From Candidatus Tharpella sp. (GTDB taxonomy: Bacteria > Desulfobacterota > Anaeroferrophillalia > Anaeroferrophillales > Tharpellaceae), in the NCBI GenBank assembly GCA_021163565.1, contig JAGGTT010000088.1, positions 1 to 11,295 of the forward strand: a stretch of DNA of 11,295 bases, read 5' to 3'. The first letter of the stretch is position 1, and every line of letters starts with the position of its first letter. The notes under the pieces are model-generated. The model was not told where the DNA came from. It worked only from the letters and a program-made list of their open reading frames with translations, and did not search any database. Positions 7,227-11,295 of this stretch are shown here, piece by piece. A program made the translations under genes and the position numbers.

Positions 7227-8141
7227 CTAGCGACCCGATGGCTGCTCATACTCAGTAACGGCCCGATCAATAGCGGTTTTTCTGAATGGATAGATACAGC
7301 GGCGCAGTAAAATATTCAGCGGAACCACGGTCACAATCATCAGCAGAAGGAAGACAAAATAGATTGTGATAACCAGGTTGCGCCCCGTTGACCCGGCGAC
7401 CGCACCCGCATTCTTAAGCAAACGGCTCCAAATCATAAAACTGCGCCGGGCAATCCGCTCGGATGCAATCAATTTGCCATTAACATTCACGGCACCAAGC
7501 TTACCGAGCAACGGTTTCTCTCCCTGCTCCAGATTATCCCGCAGGGCTTCCAGCAGACGCCGGCCGAAACGGGAAGCCGCGGTAATATCAGCAGCCGCAA
7601 TTCCAGCCCGTGGGAAACCCCAGAAAGCCTCTTTTTTACCGGTCAGAAGCCAGCGCGGGGTCGTAACAAATGTGTAAAGAGAGTCACCTTGATCAGTCAG
7701 CACCACGTTGTCGAGCAAGCGGGCTCCGAGATCTTTAAGTAAACCCTTCATCTTCTCCTGAGCCATCAACCACATATCACGACAGGCGATAACAGTGATC
7801 ACCGGTTTCCCTTGAAAAAGGGTTTGTGCCTGAGCACTCTGCAAGAAACCGGTAATCGGAATTGAGGGAGATAGAAACCAGACCGTATAACCCAGAACTA
7901 TCAAATCGTAATCTGCCGCCAGATCAACTTCCCGCACCGGACAGCCTTCAAGATTTACGGCTTCAGGAAAGGTGTTGAAAAAGGCATAAAACGGCCACGG
8001 ATAAGGATACGGTTCTACCGGTTCAAGAAGTCGCCAGTCACAATCTATTTCCGCCGACTTTTCAAGTGGAGCGATGATGCTCGCCAGAACATCCCGCAAC
8101 TGACCACTTTGTGAATAGTAGAGTACCAGAACCTTTTTCAT
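7227..8141 (-). CDS. darA: DarA-like flavodoxin-fold aromatase of dialkylresorcinol synthesis
   Basis: This 304-residue protein opens with a flavodoxin-like strand and FMN-phosphate loop (KKVLVLYYSQSGQLRDV, 2-18), then the strand YDLIVLGYTVWFLSPSIP (78-95), where such proteins contact the flavin ring. Described DarA proteins aromatise the cyclohexanedione made by DarB to a dialkylresorcinol. The start MKKVLVLYYSQSGQL and the length near 300 residues agree with that family as I remember it. Residues about 255-278 (NLVITIYFVFLLLMIVTVVP) form one strong membrane helix preceded by a basic region, so the enzyme is probably tethered to the inner membrane, where its greasy substrate would collect. 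It is the first gene of the operon, with a promoter about 80-110 bases upstream. AGG ten bases before the ATG is a weak ribosome site. Confidence 0.8.
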   Translation of the reverse strand: MKKVLVLYYSQSGQLRDVLASIIAPLEKSAEIDCDWRLLEPVEPYPYPWPFYAFFNTFPEAVNLEGCPVREVDLAADYDLIVLGYTVWFLSPSIPITGFLQSAQAQTLFQGKPVITVIACRDMWLMAQEKMKGLLKDLGARLLDNVVLTDQGDSLYTFVTTPRWLLTGKKEAFWGFPRAGIAAADITAASRFGRRLLEALRDNLEQGEKPLLGKLGAVNVNGKLIASERIARRSFMIWSRLLKNAGAVAGSTGRNLVITIYFVFLLLMIVTVVPLNILLRRCIYPFRKTAIDRAVTEYEQPSGR

Positions 8142-8222
8142 AAACGATCTACCTGCAAATAAACATCATAAACCCTAACGCGGGCTTGTTCGTACCTAAA
8201 GAACACACTCCTGCAGGTCACA

Positions 8223-8251
8223 AGTATGTAGCTTTATCAGAACATTATCAA
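8223..8251 (-). promoter_or_regulatory. Sigma-70-type promoter of the darA operon
   Basis: On the minus strand TTGATA (8246-8251, five of six to consensus) and CATACT (8223-8228, four of six) are separated by exactly 17 bases. They lie upstream of darA and predict a leader of roughly 75 bases. A palindrome covers the -35 box. This is a visual match only. Confidence 0.45.
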
Positions 8252-8262
8252 GGGTACCTTGA
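8248..8262. promoter_or_regulatory. Palindrome TCAAGG-GTA-CCTTGA over the -35 box
   Basis: Six-base perfect arms flank a three-base centre. The site overlaps the proposed -35 hexamer of the darA promoter by four bases, which is where a repressor would sit. No regulator gene is obvious nearby except, speculatively, the HTH-like 138-residue protein in the same operon. Confidence 0.35.
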
Positions 8263-8360
8263 AAAATTGCCTTTTTCCCCAATTGCTACGTTGAACTCAA
8301 ATTTTAATCCTCAAAATACTCAATGTATTCCTGCGGTTAAAATCTTCGTTCGCCTTGCAC

Positions 8361-8382
8361 TAGAATAAAAATTCTAATTTTT
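8361..8382 (+). terminator. Weak hairpin followed by a T run
   Basis: TAGAAT-AAAA-ATTCTA (8361-8376) is a perfect six-base stem, followed by ATTTTT. On the plus strand this has the shape of an intrinsic terminator, but the stem is AT-rich and weak, and no convincing plus-strand gene ends here. The TAA of the doubtful open frame lies inside it. Confidence 0.25.
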
Positions 8383-8391
8383 CAAGACACC

Positions 8392-8410
8392 CTCAAGATT
8401 AAAATCTGAG
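8392..8410 (-). repeat. Inverted repeat directly after the methyltransferase stop
   Basis: AGATT-AA-AATCT (8396-8407) extends to CTC/GAG outside a one-base bulge. It lies three bases beyond the minus-strand stop of the methyltransferase gene. No T run follows on that strand, so it would be a poor terminator; it may protect the transcript end or allow read-through into darA. Confidence 0.3.
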
Positions 8411-8412
8411 GA

Positions 8413-8961
8413 CTAGACAATATATGGAATAAGCATCTTCGTGCGCTGCATATAAAAGCGATAGTCGGGACCGAAAAAAGATAAATTCTCACGCTCCTCT
8501 ACCCGGGCGACAATAACAATAAAAGCCGTAACCAGCAAGATCAGAACTGTACTTATAAATGTAATCTGTTTCAAAAAAGCCCCCCAACCCAAAAAAAGCA
8601 GCGAGGCATACATCGGATGCCGGATATAACGATAGAGGCCCTCTTCAACAATCTGCACGGTATTTTCAAAAGCATGATTTTCCGGCATTGCAACACGTTC
8701 AGCCTGACCGCCGAGGCGGTGCAATAATAAAGAAGATTGAATAATCAGAAAAATTGAGACCCCGAGCAGAAACCAGGAAAGCAGGTGTTGCGGGATAAAA
8801 GGATCGTGAAACCAGTAGGGCTGATTCAACAGCAACAGCATTAAGATTCCTTCGAAAACAAAAAACCGGTAGAATCCGTGAGATTCAGGGTTCTTCAAGG
8901 CCCGCCGGGAAAAAACCGCCAGTAATATGGTACCGACAATAAACAGAATAATCCGAACCAC
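8413..8961 (-). CDS. ICMT/phospholipid-methyltransferase-family membrane methyltransferase
   Basis: This 182-residue inner-membrane protein has hydrophobic helices at about residues 3-18, 33-46, 60-81, 117-129 and 131-152. The SAM-binding and catalytic signature of the isoprenylcysteine carboxyl methyltransferase (ICMT)/PEMT group is clear: GLYRYIRHPMYASLLFLGWG (108-127), then RVEERENLSFFGPDYRFYM (153-171) with the paired Glu155-Glu156. Bacterial members methylate small hydrophobic acceptors, and relatives beside type III polyketide synthases O-methylate alkylresorcinols or alkylpyrones. It is on the same strand as the darA operon, 271 bases upstream with a separate promoter between, so a role on that operon's phenolic lipid is attractive but inferred. 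The GTG at 8961 is chosen because GGAG lies six bases before it. Confidence 0.85.
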   Translation of the reverse strand: MVRIILFIVGTILLAVFSRRALKNPESHGFYRFFVFEGILMLLLLNQPYWFHDPFIPQHLLSWFLLGVSIFLIIQSSLLLHRLGGQAERVAMPENHAFENTVQIVEEGLYRYIRHPMYASLLFLGWGAFLKQITFISTVLILLVTAFIVIVARVEERENLSFFGPDYRFYMQRTKMLIPYIV

Positions 8962-8967
8962 ATTGGA

Positions 8968-8971
8968 CTCC
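8968..8971 (-). promoter_or_regulatory. Ribosome binding site deciding the GTG start of the methyltransferase
   Basis: GGAG on the minus strand lies six bases before the GTG at 8961. An overlapping ATG at 8963 is in a different frame. I see no convincing promoter for this gene in the 245-base divergent region beyond, although TTGCAC and AT-rich stretches occur there. Confidence 0.5.
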
Positions 8972-9116
8972 GCAACCCGTTATTTATAACTGAAAAAACC
9001 TACAGGAAAATATCTCCTCGCCGGCCTTTATAATTACCATTATTTTCAGGTTTGTGCAAGCAGAGGTAACGTTAACTTTCCACTTGAAATAATTATCTAT
9101 CTTTTTCTTTTAGAGG

Positions 9117-9145
9117 TTGCTTTTCTCTGGAACAACGTATATACT
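9117..9145 (+). promoter_or_regulatory. Probable promoter of the cytochrome P460 / DUF4079 pair
   Basis: TTGCTT (9117-9122, three of six) and TATACT (9140-9145, five of six) are spaced by 17 bases. A start near 9152 would leave a leader of about 55 bases. The -35 box is weak, so an activator or a regulated promoter is plausible. Confidence 0.4.
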
Positions 9146-9154
9146 TGAGTATAT
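9139..9154. promoter_or_regulatory. Palindrome ATATACT-TG-AGTATAT over the -10 box
   Basis: Perfect seven-base arms around a two-base centre cover the proposed -10 hexamer and the transcription start. This is a classic operator position. It does not match the FNR, HcpR or Fur boxes I know, so the regulator is unknown. Confidence 0.4.
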
Positions 9155-9194
9155 TAATATGGTATTGTTTACGCTAACCTTTATATCCCAAAAG

Positions 9195-9199
9195 AGGAG
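9195..9199 (+). promoter_or_regulatory. Ribosome binding site fixing the cytochrome P460 start
   Basis: AGGAG lies seven bases before the ATG at 9207. It rules out in-frame codons further upstream (from a TTG at 9117), which would add about 30 residues ahead of a normal signal peptide. Confidence 0.75.
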
Positions 9200-9206
9200 A
9201 ATTACA

Positions 9207-9683
9207 ATGAAAAAGAATCTGCTCATCGGTTTTATCATGCTGTTTGCGACCCTGTTTGCCACCTCTGCGGTCATGGCTGAGATGCCGGGCAGTGATGCCG
9301 ATGCCCTCTGGCGTTATATCTCCAAGACCTCGCCTTATCAGAAATGGTCTTTCTGGCCCGATCATCTGGGTATGCAGGAGGGCCGAGCACCGCACGGCCC
9401 CAAACACAAAGTTTACGTCAATGCCAAAGCCCTGGCAGCAGAGACTCCGCCGCTGGAATATGGATCAATTCAGGTTAAAGAGAATTTCAACATGGCCGGT
9501 GAGCTTAAGGCGATAACTGTCATGTACAAGATCAAAGATTACAATCCCGCTGACGGAGACTGGTTCTGGGTCAAATATTCACCGGACGGAAAAGCCGCTA
9601 AAGCCGGCAAGCCAGCGGGATGCATTGGCTGTCACGGCACCCGGGCGAAAAACGATTTTGTCATCGTGCATGATTTCAAATAA
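9207..9683 (+). CDS. Cytochrome P460-family periplasmic c-type haem protein
   Basis: This 158-residue protein begins with a Sec signal peptide (MKKNLLIGFIMLFATLFATSAVMA, cleavage likely after Ala24). It ends with one covalent haem site, Cys139-Ile-Gly-Cys142-His143, in KPAGCIGCHGTRAKNDFVIV. That C-terminal CxxCH followed by 'KND(F/Y)V' is the hallmark of the cytochrome P460/cytochrome c'-beta family, as are HGPKHKVYVN (63-72) and the WFWVKYSPDGKAAKAGKP run before the haem site. Family members bind or oxidise hydroxylamine and nitric oxide. True P460 has a Lys cross-linked to the haem; Lys66 and Lys68 are the nearby candidates, but an alignment is needed to decide. The next gene, 59 bases on, encodes a membrane protein likely to exchange electrons with it. 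Confidence 0.88.
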   Translation: MKKNLLIGFIMLFATLFATSAVMAEMPGSDADALWRYISKTSPYQKWSFWPDHLGMQEGRAPHGPKHKVYVNAKALAAETPPLEYGSIQVKENFNMAGELKAITVMYKIKDYNPADGDWFWVKYSPDGKAAKAGKPAGCIGCHGTRAKNDFVIVHDFK

Positions 9684-9742
9684 CTCGCACCGGCGGCAAT
9701 TTCATCAATGACGGCCCTCGTAAAGATTAACCAGGAGAAGGC

Positions 9743-10180
9743 ATGATTATCGCCCTGCTTTTTCATCCTCTATTGCAGACGCTTGCAACACTGTTGGCCG
9801 GCTACGTTTTATGGCTGGGGATACAGCGTTTTCGCGCGCTGCACTGGCGGCATAAGGTTGCCTTCAAATGGCAGGTTCATGTTAAACTGGGAATGGTTGC
9901 CTTAGGATTGTGGCTAGCCGGGCTGATTGGCGGTCTGGCTCTGGCCCGATTCTGGTGGCACAGCTTTCTGGTTACCGGTACTCACGGCAAAATGGCCTTA
10001 ATCATGCTGCCCCTGCTGCTTTTCGGCATCATCTCCGGCCTCTACATGAACCGCCGCCGAAAAAAACGAACTTTGTTACCTCTTCTGCATGGCAGCAACA
10101 ATCTCCTGCTACTGATTCTAGCCCTGTATCAGGCCTACACCGGTTGCTGGGTTTTCAGTGTCTACGTCTTAGGTAATTAA
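9743..10180 (+). CDS. DUF4079-family four-helix membrane protein, probable haem b carrier
   Basis: This 145-residue protein is almost wholly membrane-embedded, with helices at about 5-28, 45-69, 82-102 and 114-140. The pattern 'HPLLQTLATLLAGYVLWLGIQRF', 'HVKLGMVALGLWLAGLIGG', 'THGKMALIMLPLLLFGIISGLYM' and 'LLPLLHGSNNLLLLILALYQAYTG' matches what I know of DUF4079. His8, His46, His81 and His116 lie in or at the ends of successive helices. This is reminiscent of cytochrome b561-type bis-His haem binding; that reading is inference. AGGAG lies five bases before the ATG. It probably shares a transcript with the cytochrome P460 gene and could link it to the quinone pool. It converges on the aminotransferase gene, with only 18 bases between the two stops and no visible terminator. 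Confidence 0.8.
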   Translation: MIIALLFHPLLQTLATLLAGYVLWLGIQRFRALHWRHKVAFKWQVHVKLGMVALGLWLAGLIGGLALARFWWHSFLVTGTHGKMALIMLPLLLFGIISGLYMNRRRKKRTLLPLLHGSNNLLLLILALYQAYTGCWVFSVYVLGN

Positions 10181-10198
10181 ACAGCAACTCATATTCCT

Positions 10199-11295
10199 TT
10201 AAGCCCGCAGACACTCGGCTGCGGCCTGTAAAGTGGCATCGGTTTTACAAAAACAGAAGCGCACCTGGCCGCTGTCAGGCGTACCCGGCGGCAGAAAACT
10301 GGAGCCGGGTACGATGGCCAGCCCCTTCTCTTTGAGCAGATAGTGGGCAAAATCAAGATCGCCAAGATCACTTAAAGACCGAAAATCAGCCATGATATAA
10401 TAAGCTCCCAACGGTACCCGGCAATGAAAACCGGCGTTCGTCAGAACCTCAAGCAGAAAATCCCGTTTCTCCTGATAAAAATTTGCCAGATCGCGATAAT
10501 AGTCGGCGTCACAAGCCATCATGACTGCGGCCGCCTCCTGTAGCGGGGCCGGAGCTCCGACCGTAAGAAAATCATGAATTTTGCGAATCCCGGCCGTAAT
10601 CTCAGGGGCTGCCAGACAGTAGCCGATACGCCAGCCGGTGACACTGTAGGTTTTGGAAATCCCGTTAATCGTAATCGTGCGTCCGGACATCCCCGGCAGG
10701 GCGGCAAGTGGCAGATGCCGAGCCCCATCATAGAGAATATGTTCATAAATCTCATCGGTAATCGCCAGAACATCATGCCGGCAGCAAAGTTCGGCAATCA
10801 CCTCCAGTTCAACCTGAGAGAAAACCTTGCCCGTCGGATTATGCGGGGTATTGATGATAATCGCCCGGGTTTTCGCCGTAAAAGCTGATTCAAGTTCCGC
10901 CCGATCAAAGTTCCAGTCCGGAGCCTTAAGCTGCACATAACGGGGAACGGCACCGCAAATAATCGTATCGGGACCGTAGTTTTCATAAAACGGGGCAAAG
11001 ATTATCACCTCATCCCCAGGATCAACCGTGGCCAACAGAGCCGAGATCATTGCCTCAGTGGCACCGCAGGTAACCGTAATCTCAGTTTCTCCGTCAATCT
11101 CCAAACCGTAAAAGGCCCGCGTTTTAGTGACAATCGCAGCCCGCAATGCCGGTGATCCCCAGGTCACCGCATACTGATTCACATCAGCCATAACCGCTTT
11201 GCAAGCAGCCTCTTTAATCTGTTGCGGAGCGGGGAAATCGGGAAATCCCTGGCTTAGATTGACCCCGCCATATTCATTACAAAGACGCGTCATCC
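10199..11295 (-). CDS. PLP-dependent class I/II aminotransferase, N-terminus outside the window
   Basis: At least 364 residues of a fold-type I aminotransferase are present. The Schiff-base lysine is Lys214 in GISKTYSVTGWRIGY, with Asn152 in the HNPTG motif, Asp180 and Tyr183 in ITDEIYEHILYDG, Arg222, and the substrate-carboxylate Arg345 in QVRFCFCK. The visible start MTRLCNEYGGVNLSQGFPDF corresponds to a point about 20-25 residues into relatives of the kynurenine/aspartate aminotransferase group. The true start is therefore probably beyond the right edge, and the ATG at 11293 is an internal Met. Substrate cannot be settled from motifs; aspartate, aromatic or methionine-derived amino acids are all possible. 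It is on the opposite strand to the cytochrome pair and has no visible link to the lipid operon. Confidence 0.93.
   Translation of the reverse strand, partial: MTRLCNEYGGVNLSQGFPDFPAPQQIKEAACKAVMADVNQYAVTWGSPALRAAIVTKTRAFYGLEIDGETEITVTCGATEAMISALLATVDPGDEVIIFAPFYENYGPDTIICGAVPRYVQLKAPDWNFDRAELESAFTAKTRAIIINTPHNPTGKVFSQVELEVIAELCCRHDVLAITDEIYEHILYDGARHLPLAALPGMSGRTITINGISKTYSVTGWRIGYCLAAPEITAGIRKIHDFLTVGAPAPLQEAAAVMMACDADYYRDLANFYQEKRDFLLEVLTNAGFHCRVPLGAYYIMADFRSLSDLGDLDFAHYLLKEKGLAIVPGSSFLPPGTPDSGQVRFCFCKTDATLQAAAECLRA

Larger units (their letters stand above)
8186..8368 (+). other. Doubtful AT-rich open frame in the darA leader region, possibly a gene remnant
   Basis: The 271-base gap between darA and the methyltransferase gene contains an open plus-strand frame. 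It runs from 8144 to a TAA at 8368 without any ATG; the first possible start is the TTG at 8186. The translated stretch (FVPKEHTPAGHKYVALSEHY...) has mixed protein-like composition but matches nothing I know, and no ribosome site precedes the TTG. Its base composition is lower in GC than the flanking genes. It also overlaps the proposed minus-strand promoter. I regard it as noncoding or as debris of a lost gene. Confidence 0.15.

Noticed and set aside
9117..9206. Longer cytochrome P460 start at 9117
   Set aside because: It would put 30 residues before a textbook signal peptide and ignore the strong AGGAG at 9195-9199; the region is better read as promoter and leader.
10181..10198. Shared terminator between the converging DUF4079 and aminotransferase genes
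   Set aside because: The 18-base gap contains no inverted repeat or T run that I could see.
1..11295. CRISPR arrays, tRNA or rRNA genes, insertion sequences, transposases
   Set aside because: I saw no repeated spaced units, no tRNA-like cloverleaf, no rRNA segment and no transposase gene or terminal inverted repeats.

Overview
The window is chromosomal DNA from a Gram-negative bacterium of medium GC. A c-type cytochrome with a Sec signal peptide, a DUF4079-type membrane cytochrome b and the style of the lipid operon suggest Desulfobacterota (the old Deltaproteobacteria) or a related lineage. That placement is an inference from gene content; there is no rRNA or other marker gene. Protein families were recognised by eye from motifs, without any database search.

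Layout. (1) Bases 3-137 (+) are the last 44 codons of an unidentified gene that converges on the main operon. (2) Bases 172-8141, all on the minus strand, hold one tight nine-gene operon. In transcription order it encodes a DarA-like flavodoxin-fold aromatase with a C-terminal membrane helix, a DarB-like KAS III enzyme, a 138-residue protein with an HTH-like C-terminus, a BtrH-like acyltransferase, an ABC-2 ATPase and its permease, an acyl carrier protein, an intact KAS II-type ketosynthase, and a shortened ketosynthase-like protein without the catalytic Cys. Five of the junctions overlap by 1-8 bases. (3) Bases 8142-8412 are an AT-rich gap with a good minus-strand promoter whose -35 box lies in a palindrome. 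(4) Bases 8413-8961 (-) encode an ICMT-type membrane methyltransferase. (5) From a divergent intergenic region, a plus-strand pair encodes a periplasmic cytochrome P460-family protein and a DUF4079-family membrane protein. (6) Bases 10199-11295 (-) are a PLP aminotransferase cut by the window end.

How the genes may work together. In known dialkylresorcinol pathways DarB joins and cyclises two acyl chains, at least one a 3-oxoacyl thioester, into a cyclohexanedione, which DarA aromatises. This operon has its own ACP and a KAS II-type enzyme but no ketoreductase or dehydratase. That fits a unit making unreduced 3-oxoacyl-ACP for DarB from chains supplied by primary fatty-acid synthesis. The BtrH-like enzyme could move an acyl group from the ACP to another acceptor, the ABC-2 pair could export the lipid, and the neighbouring methyltransferase could O-methylate a phenolic lipid. 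The product and these last roles are inference. The operon is bounded by a promoter at one end and a converging gene at the other, so it appears complete within the window.
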